A DNA stretch of 64,000 nt from Candidatus Sumerlaeia bacterium (GCA_019634695.1 JAHCAW010000009.1:1-64000); one strand, 5' to 3'; counted from the first letter of the stretch, positions 49,740-58,951 are shown. The notes: generated from the letters alone by a model not told the origin. Numbers and translations are program-made.

Positions 49740-51383
49740 TCAGGCCGGAGCGCCGACGATGACGGCGCGGTACTCGTCCTCGAAGTAGCGCAGCGTCGAC
49801 AGCACCGGGTTCGGTGCCGTCTGGCCCAGTCCGCACAGCGACGCCTTCTGCATCGTCGTGCACAGCCGCCGCATCGTTCCGATGTCGCTCCACGACGCCT
49901 TGCCAGAACGAATCTTCTCCAGCAGCAGGTGCATCTGCTTGCCGCCCAAACGGCACGGCGCGCACTTGCCGCACGACTCTTCCACGCAGAACCCCGTGTA
50001 GAACAACGCGATGTCGATCATGCTGTCGGTCTCGTCCATGACGATCATGCCGCCCGAGCCCATGATGGAACCCAACGCTTGCAGCGTCTCGTAGCTGATC
50101 GGCGTGTCCAGCAGCGGCGCCGGGATCACGCCTCCCGAGGGGCCGCCCGTTTGCACGGCCTTGATCCGGTGGTTGCCCGCCACGCCGCCGCAGATGTCCA
50201 CGACGACCTCGCGCAGCGTCGTCCCCATCGGAATCTCGACGAGACCCGAGTGGCGCACCTTGCCCGTCACCGCGAACACCTTCGTGCCGCGCGACGTCTC
50301 GGTGCCGTAACCGCCGAACCATGCTCCGCCGCGCGCCATGATCGGGCCGATGTTGGCGAACGTCTCGACGTTGTTGATGTTGGTCGGCTTGCCCCACAGG
50401 CCATGCTGCGCGGGGAACGGCGGCCGCGGACGTGGCGTGCCACGCCGGCCCTCGATCGAGTGCATCAGCGCCGTCTCCTCGCCGCACACGAACGCGCCGG
50501 CTCCCAGCCGCACCTCAAGGTCGCAGCAGAAGTCCGTCCCCATGATGTTCTTGCCCAGCAGTCCCATGCGGCGCGCCTGCCGCAGTGCCCCTTCGATGCG
50601 GTCGATCGCGAGAGGATACTCGGCGCGGATGTAGAAGTAGCCCGTCGAGCAACCCGTCGCGAAGCAGGCGATCAGCATGCCCTCGATCACGGCGTGCGGG
50701 TCGCCCTCGAGCACGCCGCGATCCATGTAGGCACCCGGGTCGCCCTCGTCGGCGTTGCAGATCATGTACTTCTCGGTTCCGGGCGCCTCGCGCAGGAACT
50801 TCCACTTCAGCCATGTCGGGTAGCCGGCGCCACCGCGGCCGCGCAGCCCGCTCGCCTTCATCTCGGCGATCACGCCTTCGGGCCCCAGTTCGGACAGTGC
50901 GCGCTTCAGGCCCTGATAGGCGTCGCGTCCGATCGCGTCCTCGATCTTCGTCGGGTCCAGCATCCCGCAGTTGCGCAGTACGATGCGCACCTGCTTGGTG
51001 CCGTTCGACGGCACGTCGGGCACGCCGAGCGACTCGACGCCCGGCATCGCCAGCCCGGCGACCGGTCGCCCGTTGACGACGTGTTCCTCGACGATGCGCA
51101 GGGCGGTCTCGACGCCGACCTCGCCGTAGAGCGTGCGCGGTGCACCCGCCACGTTCACTTCCATCAACGGCTCGGCGTAGCACAGGCCGAGGCAGCCGAC
51201 GCGCTGCACCTCGACGGGCAGGTCGCGCCGGCGCACCTCATCGCTCACCGCGCGCACGACGGCCTCCGCACCGGCCGCCACGCCGCACGTGCTCGTGCCG
51301 ATGCGAATCCAGCTCGTCTTCGCCGTGCGCTCACGCTGTTCCTCGCGCACCCGGTCCAGCTCCTCGAAGGTCATCTTAGCCAT
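49740..51383 (-). CDS. hydB: Hydrogenase flavoprotein subunit HydB (HndC/NuoF type)
   Basis: The 547-residue subunit carries NAD(H) and FMN. Domains are an N-terminal thioredoxin-like [2Fe-2S] part (CLGLCYAEP near 65), GRGGAGYPTWLKW and CNADEGDPGAYMD for FMN, GAGAFVCGEETAL, and the [4Fe-4S] site ESCGKCAPCRLGG near 475. Typical HndC and Thermotoga HydB proteins add a C-terminal two-cluster ferredoxin domain; here the chain stops just after that point (YRAVIVGAPA), with no remnant in the 46-bp gap. It starts 3 bp after hydC. Its role is electron transfer between NADH and HydA. Confidence 0.96.
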   Translation of the reverse strand: MAKMTFEELDRVREEQRERTAKTSWIRIGTSTCGVAAGAEAVVRAVSDEVRRRDLPVEVQRVGCLGLCYAEPLMEVNVAGAPRTLYGEVGVETALRIVEEHVVNGRPVAGLAMPGVESLGVPDVPSNGTKQVRIVLRNCGMLDPTKIEDAIGRDAYQGLKRALSELGPEGVIAEMKASGLRGRGGAGYPTWLKWKFLREAPGTEKYMICNADEGDPGAYMDRGVLEGDPHAVIEGMLIACFATGCSTGYFYIRAEYPLAIDRIEGALRQARRMGLLGKNIMGTDFCCDLEVRLGAGAFVCGEETALMHSIEGRRGTPRPRPPFPAQHGLWGKPTNINNVETFANIGPIMARGGAWFGGYGTETSRGTKVFAVTGKVRHSGLVEIPMGTTLREVVVDICGGVAGNHRIKAVQTGGPSGGVIPAPLLDTPISYETLQALGSIMGSGGMIVMDETDSMIDIALFYTGFCVEESCGKCAPCRLGGKQMHLLLEKIRSGKASWSDIGTMRRLCTTMQKASLCGLGQTAPNPVLSTLRYFEDEYRAVIVGAPA

Positions 51384-51386
51384 GGG

Positions 51387-51869
51387 TCAGTCCTCCTTCT
51401 GCTCGTTGCGGCAGCGTGCCAGCAGCCCGCCGATCGCGTTCACACCGACCTTGGCCAGCGTCTCGCCGTTGGCCACAACCACCGGCGCCAGTCCGCAGCA
51501 ACCCACGCAGCGCACCGACTCGAGGTGGAACTCGCCGTCCGGCGTCGTCTCGCCCTCTTCCACGTGCAATTCGTTCTTCAGCGTGTCCAACAAGGCCGGC
51601 GCCCCCTTGAGGTAGCAGGCCGTTCCCATGCAGACCGACAAGTTGTGCTTCCCCGGCGGCTCCAGCCGGAAGTAGTTGTAGAACGTGATCACCTCGTAGA
51701 TGCGCGCCAGCGGCACGTTCATCAACTGGGCCAGTTGCAGTGACACGTTGCGCGGCACGTAGCCATAGCGGTTCTGGATCTCGTGCAGGGCCATGATCAG
51801 GCTGCCGGGCTTGCTGCGCCACTTCTGCACGGTGCGCGAAATGTCGGGGACCATCACGGCGTCGGCCAT
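51387..51869 (-). CDS. hydC: Hydrogenase subunit HydC (HndA/NuoE type)
   Basis: The 160-residue protein is a NuoE-like thioredoxin-fold [2Fe-2S] subunit that feeds electrons into the NADH module of HydB. It shows the helical start ALHEIQNRYGYVPRNVSLQLA, then EVITFYNYFRLEPPGK. The four ligand cysteines lie in VCMGTACYLKGA and VRCVGCCGLAP. AAGGAGAGG lies 6 nt before the ATG. It is separated by 25 bp from the pseudopilin gene that precedes it, and by 3 bp from hydB that follows. Confidence 0.96.
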   Translation of the reverse strand: MADAVMVPDISRTVQKWRSKPGSLIMALHEIQNRYGYVPRNVSLQLAQLMNVPLARIYEVITFYNYFRLEPPGKHNLSVCMGTACYLKGAPALLDTLKNELHVEEGETTPDGEFHLESVRCVGCCGLAPVVVANGETLAKVGVNAIGGLLARCRNEQKED

Positions 51870-51894
51870 GGAACCTCTCCTTGTTGGTGCCGCC

Positions 51895-52503
51895 TCACTC
51901 GAAGGCGGCGAAGTACTGACTGCGGATGATGTCGCCGTCCGACACCGTCCCGTTCGTCGGGTCGTAGGGGACGTCGCGTGCCAGATCGAGCCGGTCAAGG
52001 TCCGGGCCCGCAGAGGCCAGGATCCAGATGCCATAGCGGGTGCGCTTCTCGGTGATCGCCGGCACCGTCGCCGGCTGCATGAGCACCGCGAATGCATCCA
52101 GATTCGTGTAGAAGTAGCGGGTGAAGACAGGTCGCCATTGGGGCAGCGGAGCCGTGTCGCGCGCGACGAACGGGTCCTCGGCCAACTGCGTCACGAAGGC
52201 CACCGGCGTCGTCAGGGCCTCGTGCAGGAACTTGTGCGCCGCGGCGCCGGCCGGCGTGCGGTGCGGATTCTCCATCGTTCCGTTGGCGTTCAGCACCCCG
52301 TTGAGCGGATGCGAGTTGAAGTCCACCGCGTAGGCCTCGATGGCCCCGGCCAGCGTCCGCAGGTCCGCACGCACCCGCGCCACCTTCGAGCGCGTCTGCG
52401 CCTCGAGGAAGTTCGGCACCGCCACCGCCGCGAGAATCGCCACGATCCCCACGACGATCAGCAGCTCGATCAGCGTGAAACCCCGCCGGCTGTGTCCCGT
52501 CAT
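51895..52503 (-). CDS. Type II secretion/type IV pilus-like pseudopilin
   Basis: The 202-residue protein has a class III signal with prepilin peptidase site RRG|FTLIELL (cleavage after Gly8; the invariant Glu13 is the fifth residue of the mature protein). The hydrophobic helix that follows reads IVVGIVAILAAVAVPNFLEA. The C-terminal beta domain includes the GPDLDRLD and YDPTNGTVSDGDIIRSQ motifs seen in pseudopilins of some uncultured phyla. It is assembled in the inner membrane. It is placed 25 bp upstream of hydC in the same orientation, so it is part of or fused to the hydrogenase transcription unit, an odd placement. Confidence 0.94.
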   Translation of the reverse strand: MTGHSRRGFTLIELLIVVGIVAILAAVAVPNFLEAQTRSKVARVRADLRTLAGAIEAYAVDFNSHPLNGVLNANGTMENPHRTPAGAAAHKFLHEALTTPVAFVTQLAEDPFVARDTAPLPQWRPVFTRYFYTNLDAFAVLMQPATVPAITEKRTRYGIWILASAGPDLDRLDLARDVPYDPTNGTVSDGDIIRSQYFAAFE

Positions 52504-52533
52504 GACGCCCTCCCCGGGTCGCCAAGCCCTCGC

Positions 52534-53097
52534 TCAGCGACCCGCCAAGCGCTCCACCAGCAGGCCGGCCGGCACCGCCAGCAACCCGCCCAGCAGCGCC
52601 GTCGCCACCTGCAGCGGCACCAGCACCGTCACGAGCGCCCAAGGCAGCAGCCCCGCACCCGCCAGCCCGACGGCCACCAGACCGATCACGAGCGTCTTGC
52701 CCGCTGCGGCGGTCGTCAGTCGCACCAGGAAGTTCGCTCCCCAGCCGGCCTGTCCGCGCAGCACGGCCACGTACAGCGCGTTGCCTGCCCAGATCCCCGG
52801 CACCAGACACAGCAGCCCCAGCGTCACCCGGCTCTCGAACAACGCCCCGCCCAGCACGGCGGCCACCGCAGGCAGCACCACCACCGGCGCGATGCGCTTC
52901 CACGACCCCAGATGCAGCGCGGCCAGCGCCAGCGCCAGGTTGACTGCCGTGCCGACCAGCAGTTGGGGATGCTGGAGCATCAGCGGCAGCGTGAACGCCC
53001 CAAGGGCCAGAACGGCGGCCTCGACCGTGCGGGCCTGCTCGGACAGCCGCTCCGGCGCTCCCTCGATCGTCCGGGCAAGAACGGAAACTCGCGACAT
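52534..53097 (-). CDS. Membrane protein, possibly hydrogenase-associated
   Basis: The 187-residue protein has five or six hydrophobic segments and almost no charged loops, apart from a basic N-terminus (RTIEGAPERLSEQARTVEAA). The segments QLLVGTAVNLALALAALHLG and PGIWAGNALYVAVL resemble a small membrane family often annotated near [FeFe] hydrogenases in anaerobes (from memory, not checked). The ATG at 53097 follows GAGGAGAAGG. Its stop lies 30 bp before the pseudopilin and it heads the hyd cluster, so co-transcription is likely. Confidence 0.72.
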   Translation of the reverse strand: MSRVSVLARTIEGAPERLSEQARTVEAAVLALGAFTLPLMLQHPQLLVGTAVNLALALAALHLGSWKRIAPVVVLPAVAAVLGGALFESRVTLGLLCLVPGIWAGNALYVAVLRGQAGWGANFLVRLTTAAAGKTLVIGLVAVGLAGAGLLPWALVTVLVPLQVATALLGGLLAVPAGLLVERLAGR

Positions 53098-53329
53098 GGG
53101 ACCTTCTCCTCGATTTGGCGACCCCCTAATGAAGGATAATCGCCATAACTTTTGTCCGTATTCAGGCCATGACCCCCGCCCGGGCGCAACCGAATCTTTT
53201 CGCATCTTCGGGGAAATCGGCACCGTGTGCCCGAAAGTCCCCCTTGCGCGCCTGCGGGCCGGATGCAGAACCGCTCCCTATCAGGCCAATGCCGCCCAAG
53301 TCCCACCCCCCTCACCCGGAGCACCCGCC

Positions 53330-54235
53330 ATGCAGCTTCACGGACCCATCTTCGCCGTCGTCACCCCCTTCGGCGCCGACGGGGCCGTGGACGCCGGGGC
53401 GCTGCGCGAGGCGCTCGGCTTCCTTGCCGACCGCGGGGTGCGCACCATCATTGCCAACGGCACGACGGGCGAGTTCCCGTCGCTGTCGGCCCGCGAGCGC
53501 GAGACGGTGCTGCGGACCTGTCGGGCGCACTTCGCCGGCCAGATTGTCGCCAACATCAGCGCCTGCGCGGTCGAGCAGGTGCGGGAGCACTCGGCCGCGG
53601 CGGCCGACCTGTGCGACGCCTTCCTGCTGCTGCCGCCGTTCTACTATGCGGCGTCGCCTGCCGAGGGGCTCGTGCGCTTCTTTGAGGCGTGCCTGGGCGA
53701 TGCCCGCCGGCCGACGCTGCTCTACAACTTCCCGCGCCACACGCAGAACCCAATCTCGGCCGCGACGTATGCGCGAGTGGCGTCGGCATGTGGGGCCGTG
53801 CTGGGAATCAAGGAGACGACCGGCGATCTGGAAACCGGCCGCGAGAAGAAGGGCGCGGTGGGAAGCGGCCAGGTGTTCCTCGGTGGCGACGGGTTGGCGC
53901 TGCGGGCGTTGGAGGCGGGGTTGGATGGGTCAGCGACGGGCGCGGGCAATCCGATCCCGGAAGTGCTCGTTCAGATCGAGACCACCTTCCGCCAAGGGGA
54001 CACGGCGCGCGCCGACCGCATCCAGAGGGCAGGGAACTGGTGGGTGGACTTCCGCAAGACGGTCGATGCGGGCGACATCGTCGTCGCAAAGGCGGCCCTG
54101 CGGCATCGTCTGCCGGGCTTTCCGGTGGCGGTGCGGCCGCCGTTGATCGAGGCCGATGCCACGATGTGCGAGCGGATCGCGCGCGCCTTCGAGGAATGGC
54201 GGGCGGGCAGCCAGGACATCGATTGGATGGTGTAG
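53330..54235 (+). CDS. Dihydrodipicolinate synthase/N-acetylneuraminate lyase family protein
   Basis: The 301-residue protein is a class I aldolase-type TIM barrel. It shows IIANGTTGEFPSLSARE with the GTTGE substrate loop, LLYNFP with the catalytic Tyr, and LGIKETTGD with the Schiff-base Lys near 158. DapA uses pyruvate and aspartate semialdehyde; related lyases act on sialic acid or 2-keto-3-deoxygluconate. The differing residues around the substrate carboxylate and a lack of the dapA operon context leave the substrate open. The ATG at 53330 has GGAG upstream. It is divergent from the hydrogenase cluster, with 232 bp between. Confidence 0.9.
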   Translation: MQLHGPIFAVVTPFGADGAVDAGALREALGFLADRGVRTIIANGTTGEFPSLSARERETVLRTCRAHFAGQIVANISACAVEQVREHSAAAADLCDAFLLLPPFYYAASPAEGLVRFFEACLGDARRPTLLYNFPRHTQNPISAATYARVASACGAVLGIKETTGDLETGREKKGAVGSGQVFLGGDGLALRALEAGLDGSATGAGNPIPEVLVQIETTFRQGDTARADRIQRAGNWWVDFRKTVDAGDIVVAKAALRHRLPGFPVAVRPPLIEADATMCERIARAFEEWRAGSQDIDWMV

Positions 54236-54310
54236 CGCTTCGTTCGACCGCGGAAGAAACGGAAGTTCCCCCCGGTCTGCCGCTCCGCAATCAGTCGTTC
54301 GCGATCCGCA

Positions 54311-54937
54311 TCAATCCGAGTCTCGGATCAGTTCCCAGTTGTTGCGGATGTAGAGCACGCCGGAGACGACGGTGAGGAAGACGACGACGAGGAGCATGAT
54401 GTCGAGAATGGCGTCGAAGACGAGCTGGCCGCTGATGGAGCCGAACACGAGGTTGTCCCACAATCCTGCGGCGCGAAGGAACTCGCGGGCGGTCATGAAG
54501 GTGAGGGCGGTGATGATGGTGGCGAGTTGCCAGCCGGTCTTGTGCTTTCCCCAGCGGTCGGCGGCGATGACGGTGCCGGTCATGACGCCCAGGGTTCGCA
54601 GGCCGGTGACGAGGAACTCGCGGGCGAGGATGAGCACGACGGGCCACGCGGGATAGATGCCGAGTTCGACGAAGCCGACGAAGGCGGCGGCGACGAGGAC
54701 CTTGTCGGCGAGCGGATCGAGCAGCTTGCCCAGGTTGGTGCTGATGCCGCGCTCGCGGGCGATCTTGCCGTCGAGCCAGTCGGTGATCGTGGCCGCGATG
54801 ACGAGCAGCAGCGCCACGAGGCGCAACCACGCGATCAGGGCGGGGTTGTCGGGTTCGATGCCGCCGTAGAGCATCGCCACCAGAAACAGCGGGATGACGA
54901 CGATGCGGCTCAGGCTCAGCTTGTTGGGCAGGGTCAT
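54311..54937 (-). CDS. pgsA: CDP-diacylglycerol-glycerol-3-phosphate 3-phosphatidyltransferase PgsA
   Basis: PgsA makes phosphatidylglycerol phosphate in the inner membrane. The 208-residue protein has the CDP-alcohol phosphotransferase signature (Asp-x2-Asp-Gly-x2-Ala-Arg-x8-Gly-x3-Asp-x3-Asp), here beginning DWLDGKIAR and ending LLDPLADK at about 53-78. Four to five membrane helices are present. Length and the N-terminal LPNKLSLSRI are normal. It is coupled to the GcvT-like gene by a 4-bp overlap (ATGA). Confidence 0.96.
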   Translation of the reverse strand: MTLPNKLSLSRIVVIPLFLVAMLYGGIEPDNPALIAWLRLVALLLVIAATITDWLDGKIARERGISTNLGKLLDPLADKVLVAAAFVGFVELGIYPAWPVVLILAREFLVTGLRTLGVMTGTVIAADRWGKHKTGWQLATIITALTFMTAREFLRAAGLWDNLVFGSISGQLVFDAILDIMLLVVVFLTVVSGVLYIRNNWELIRDSD

Positions 54938-56043
54938 GAGGTTGCCGTGCGCATGGCCGACGGATCGGTGACGCTGGCGAGCAAGGTCTGGTTCTGCTGG
55001 TTGCGGATCGTCAGGACGGTGTTCTGTGCCGTGCGGAAGGAATCGACGAAGCCCAGTGCGAGGGCGCACTTGAGGCGCGGACTCGGCGCGGCACTGGTGA
55101 CGTAGCCGATCGGAACAGCATCGGTCTCGATGGTGTCGCCGGCGTGCGGGACGTCGAAGCTGTCGATGCGCAGGTAGACCATGCGGCGGGTGAATTCGCG
55201 GCAGGTGCTGTGGAGCAGGGCGGTGCGACCGACGAAGTCGCCCTTCGAGTAGGCCACGCGCAGCATGGCGCCGATCTCGAGCGGCGTGGTCTCCTCGTCG
55301 ATCTCGGCGCCGACGCGCGGCACGCCGGCCTCGATGCGTGCCATCTCGAGGGCCCGCATGCCGACAGGGCATCCCTCGCGACGACGCGCCAGGTTGCCGA
55401 GGCGTTCCCAGACGCTCTCCAGGAACAGGCCACCGGTGTCGATCTGATAGCACGGCAGCGCGCCGAACGTGCGCCGCGTGACAAGGCATCGGCCCTGTCC
55501 AATCTGCAGGATGGACGAGGCGCCCTCCTCACGCGGGACGGTGCCGTCCATGATCCCGTCGGCCATGACGTGCTGCGCGAGCGGCCCGGCCACGAGCAGC
55601 GACCCCTGCGTCGTGGTGGCGTCGGTCAGCGTGGCGTCGTGGCACTCGCGCGCCGCCTCGGCAAGCACGGCCTGCACGCGCTCCTTGCGCAGGCTGCTGC
55701 AGCGGATGGTCCAGAAGCGATCGGAGCGGAACAGGTCCACCTCGTCGATGATGCCGCCGCGTTCGTTGAGCATGAACGCACTGACCTCGGTGTTGACCTC
55801 GACGCGCGTGAGGTCGGTCGTGGTAAGGCGTTGGAGGCAGTTGCGGGTGTCGTCGCCTTCGAGCTTGAAGCGTCCGCGGTGGCACATGTCGGCGACGCCG
55901 GCGGTGGTGACGAGGGCCTCGTATTCGGAGTCGGGCGCGCCGAACGAGTCGGCCACCTCCCAGTCGCCGAAGCCGACGAAGCGGGCGCCGGCGTCGCGCT
56001 GGCGATCCTGCAGGGGACTGTGGCGGTACTGGATGACGGCCAT
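54934..56043 (-). CDS. GcvT-family aminomethyltransferase-like protein
   Basis: The 369-residue protein has the folate-binding GcvT/YgfZ fold. Clues are the N-terminal ALVTTAGVADMCHRGRFKLEG, the FMLNERGGIIDEVDLFR segment that resembles the glycine-cleavage T-protein, and the domain end EIGAMLRVAYSKGDFVGR. It differs from the standard GcvT in the length of its loops, and no gcvH or gcvP is adjacent. YgfZ-type iron-sulfur assembly or a tetrahydrofolate-dependent demethylase are other options. The pgsA start overlaps its stop. Confidence 0.85.
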   Translation of the reverse strand: MAVIQYRHSPLQDRQRDAGARFVGFGDWEVADSFGAPDSEYEALVTTAGVADMCHRGRFKLEGDDTRNCLQRLTTTDLTRVEVNTEVSAFMLNERGGIIDEVDLFRSDRFWTIRCSSLRKERVQAVLAEAARECHDATLTDATTTQGSLLVAGPLAQHVMADGIMDGTVPREEGASSILQIGQGRCLVTRRTFGALPCYQIDTGGLFLESVWERLGNLARRREGCPVGMRALEMARIEAGVPRVGAEIDEETTPLEIGAMLRVAYSKGDFVGRTALLHSTCREFTRRMVYLRIDSFDVPHAGDTIETDAVPIGYVTSAAPSPRLKCALALGFVDSFRTAQNTVLTIRNQQNQTLLASVTDPSAMRTATS

Positions 56044-56061
56044 TGCCGGGTCCTTTCCCTC

Positions 56062-57795
56062 TCAGGGCAGTACGGGCGCCTCGAAGCTCGACACACGGAC
56101 CCACTTAAGGAACAGCGCCGGCGTGCGATCGCTTCCGCCGGGCGGCGCATCCAAGTGGATCAGGTCGAACGCCATGCCGAGGTCCATGCCCTCGATGTCG
56201 GGCGGCGGGACGAACCAGGCGGTCAGCGTCATGCCGTTCAGGTCCGGCCGTGGCACGTGATAGTCGTCACGGTCGAGCTGCGACGCCATCAGCAGCATCG
56301 TGTAGAACTCATGGTTGGCCGGATGCAGGCGCAGGCGCGCAGTGGCATTCCAGACCGGATCGTCGGCGGTGCCGAAGAGATGGGCTTCGACCTGATACCA
56401 TCTCGTCGAGTTGGCCTTCACGCGTGTCAGCGCCGGTTCGGCGTACCAGAAGCCATAGCTGTAGCGCTGGTTGCCCTGCTCGTCGACTTCGAGCGGTCCG
56501 CCCGACGTGATGCCCAGGCCGTAGCGGCTGCGGCTGAAGGAGACTTCGTGTCCGCCGAAGTCGCCCGGCGTGAACTTCCAGCCGCCGTCGTTGCGGCTGT
56601 CGAAGGTCTGAAAGTACTCGAGGCGCTTGCCGGCCAGCGTGGCGGGATCGACGAAGCGTTCCTCGAGTCCCTCGAGTGTCAGCGTCGCGCCCGGCTTGCC
56701 GATCTCGTCGAACTGGATCATGTCGAAGTAGGGCACCACGCCGTCGGAGCCGCGCCCGTCGGCGGCAAACGTCGGCACCTGCATGATCGTGCGATACGTG
56801 CGGCCCTGCGGCATCGGCACCATTGAGACCGCGTCGCGATTCCACCACAGGTCCTGAATGAGGGTCTCGGCCGACAGCAGATGGTTGGCGGTCATCGTGC
56901 GCAGACGGAAGGGAGGGGTCTCGACGCCGCCGACGTCGGCGCGCACGCGCCAGTCGGTCACGTGCAGGCGTTCGGCGCGGGGCGATCGCCAGGCGCCGCG
57001 CTCGACCGCGTTCCAGTTCCAGACGGTGTAGGTGCCGTCCAGGACGGCGCGCGTCGAAAGACCGACGCCGGGCAAACCCTCGCCGTGTCCACCGGGGCTC
57101 CCTGCGCCGGGCAGCGGCGACGAGTAGACCCAACCCGCCTGGTTGCGCGGTTCGCGCAAGTCCGTCACGATGGGGCCAAAGCCGGGCTCGATCACGATCG
57201 TGGCGACGTCGCCTTCGGGCACCTCACGGCCCGTCGGCACCACCGGGTTGCCCTGCGCATTCGACACGCCCAGCAGCGCCACTCCGTTGTCCACCGCCGA
57301 CACGAGTTCGACCAGCACGCGCCCCTGCGCGTTGATGTCGATCGGCACCAGCACGGTGGCGATCAGCCGCGGCGGCGTATTGGCCGGTACGGCAAAGGGC
57401 GGCGTCCGCGTGGAAAACAATGCCCCGCGAAATTCCTCGACCGCGCCCGTGATCGCGCCGGTGGTCACACCCGTGCGCCGCAGGAAGTTGTCGGCGTACT
57501 GGAAGCCGAGCGCCGTCAACTGGGCGTTGGGGATGCTGGTCGCATCGGCGAGGCGTACTTCGCGCCCGTCGGTCGACGAGATGCGCACCGCGAAGTTGGC
57601 GCCCGTGATAGAAACCGGCGACTGCGAGACGTGAATCTTGAGCTCAACGGTCGCGCCCGGGGACGCTTGGTACTTCTTCTGGTCGAAGGTGAACACTTGG
57701 GCATGGCCCGGGATTGCCCCGCCCGCGGCCAGAGCAACCAACAACGCCCCGGCCCGAAAGCCGTGCCGGCCACGGCAAGCGCCCGCCTTGTCCAT
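56062..57795 (-). CDS. Secreted protein with cohesin-like N-terminus and large beta domain
   Basis: The 577-residue protein has a signal peptide (GALLVALAAGGAIPGHAQ). The next 150 residues (VFTFDQKKYQASPGATVELK, then PEGDVATIVI) have the alternating strands of a cohesin or similar Ig-like fold (weak). The rest (about 200-577) is rich in Trp, Tyr and Asp (WYQVEAHLFGTADDPVWNAT), typical of jellyroll domains, and ends in a small soluble part. No catalytic motif is recognised. It lies 18 bp upstream of the GcvT-like gene on the same strand. Surface or exported glycan-binding is a guess. Confidence 0.78.
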   Translation of the reverse strand: MDKAGACRGRHGFRAGALLVALAAGGAIPGHAQVFTFDQKKYQASPGATVELKIHVSQSPVSITGANFAVRISSTDGREVRLADATSIPNAQLTALGFQYADNFLRRTGVTTGAITGAVEEFRGALFSTRTPPFAVPANTPPRLIATVLVPIDINAQGRVLVELVSAVDNGVALLGVSNAQGNPVVPTGREVPEGDVATIVIEPGFGPIVTDLREPRNQAGWVYSSPLPGAGSPGGHGEGLPGVGLSTRAVLDGTYTVWNWNAVERGAWRSPRAERLHVTDWRVRADVGGVETPPFRLRTMTANHLLSAETLIQDLWWNRDAVSMVPMPQGRTYRTIMQVPTFAADGRGSDGVVPYFDMIQFDEIGKPGATLTLEGLEERFVDPATLAGKRLEYFQTFDSRNDGGWKFTPGDFGGHEVSFSRSRYGLGITSGGPLEVDEQGNQRYSYGFWYAEPALTRVKANSTRWYQVEAHLFGTADDPVWNATARLRLHPANHEFYTMLLMASQLDRDDYHVPRPDLNGMTLTAWFVPPPDIEGMDLGMAFDLIHLDAPPGGSDRTPALFLKWVRVSSFEAPVLP

Positions 57796-57959
57796 TCCGT
57801 GCTCCCGAAACCAGACACCACGACCGCGCCCGCCGGGCGGGGCCGTGGACATAAACCCAAGAAATCGAGACTTCGCGACCGTCCCAATCGTTTGACGCCG
57901 CAAGCTCGCCCACGATGGTCTCGACTCGACCGCCCGATGCGTCAAGGTGAAACGGGAAG

Positions 57960-58844
57960 TCAGTCCAGCGGCTGACGCTCGTCGATCACCTTGGTCTTCG
58001 TCACGATGTCGTGCACCGTCAGGCGGTCCGGTCGCGTGGCCGCGAACACCGCCGACAGCACCAGTACCGGCCACAGCAGGCACATGCCCAGGCATAGCCC
58101 TTCGGCCGCGCCGTGCAGTAGTCCTTCGGTGCCCTCCGACTCTGCGTCGTCCTGCCTCACGACACGCAGCTTCAGCACGCGCTTGCCCGGTGTCCGGCCT
58201 TCGCCCATCGACAACAGCCCGAAGTACCCGCACGCGATCAGCGTGTTGAGTGCCCCGGTGGCGAGCCCCAAGTCCGCCTGGCGCACCATGTGCACCACGA
58301 ACCAGACCACCATCACGATGCCCGTATCGATGGCAAAGGCGGGCAGCCGCCGGGCCAGCGTGGCGGTGGCATAGCGTCGCGGCGGTGGCGGGGGAGCCTG
58401 AACCGGCGGCTGAGTGGCTCCCGGCTTTCCTGCTGCGGCGGCGGGGGGCGCCTCCGGAGTCCCGGGTGCCAGCGGTGTCGCCGGTCCCGGGGCGTCGGGA
58501 AGATCGGGCGAATCACCGACGACGGCAGGCGCCTCGGCGGGCGGCGGCGCGGCTGACACGGGCAACGGCGTGCCGGCGGCGGGCGCGCCGGGGACCTCGG
58601 TTCCCGCCTTCAGTCGCACCACCTTGCGGGTGCGCTTCACCAAGCGTACGCCCTCAGACGGAGGGGTGCCCGGTGCACCGATCGGATGAGGCGCGCTCGT
58701 CTTTGGAGGAGGCAGCGTCGGCCAGGCGACCGCCGAGGGGCGCTGTGACGACTGGCCCTCCAGCGCCTTGCCGCACTTCAGGCAATACGCCACGTCCGCT
58801 TCGCACGCGGTGCCGCAGTGCGGGCACTTTCGGCTCTGGGACAT
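57960..58844 (-). CDS. RDD-family membrane protein with N-terminal zinc ribbon
   Basis: The 294-residue protein begins with a zinc ribbon (CPHCGTACEADVAYCLKCGKAL, four cysteines at about 8-27). A low-complexity Pro/Ala linker (about 40-155) follows. The RDD domain (about 160-294) has the defining Arg and Asp residues in LARRLPAFAIDTGIV, GKRVLKLRVVRQD and RPDRLTVHDIVTKTKV, with three to four membrane segments. RDD proteins are thought to act in ion or solute transport. The ATG at 58844 starts directly before the zinc ribbon. Confidence 0.9.
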   Translation of the reverse strand: MSQSRKCPHCGTACEADVAYCLKCGKALEGQSSQRPSAVAWPTLPPPKTSAPHPIGAPGTPPSEGVRLVKRTRKVVRLKAGTEVPGAPAAGTPLPVSAAPPPAEAPAVVGDSPDLPDAPGPATPLAPGTPEAPPAAAAGKPGATQPPVQAPPPPPRRYATATLARRLPAFAIDTGIVMVVWFVVHMVRQADLGLATGALNTLIACGYFGLLSMGEGRTPGKRVLKLRVVRQDDAESEGTEGLLHGAAEGLCLGMCLLWPVLVLSAVFAATRPDRLTVHDIVTKTKVIDERQPLD

Positions 58845-58918
58845 GCGGGCCGCCTCCGGGACGTGGTGCGCCTGCTTCCAACACGGACGGGACACTCGAA
58901 GTGCCTTCTGGGGGGGTG

Positions 58919-58951
58919 ATGGGTCAAGGCCACTCGGCCGGCCTTACCCAT
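58919..58951. promoter_or_regulatory. Hairpin in divergent intergenic region
   Basis: ATGGGT-C-AAGGCC and GGCCTT-ACCCAT pair perfectly apart from one bulged C. It lies between the divergent RDD and exported-protein genes and could be an operator or 5'-UTR structure. Confidence 0.35.
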
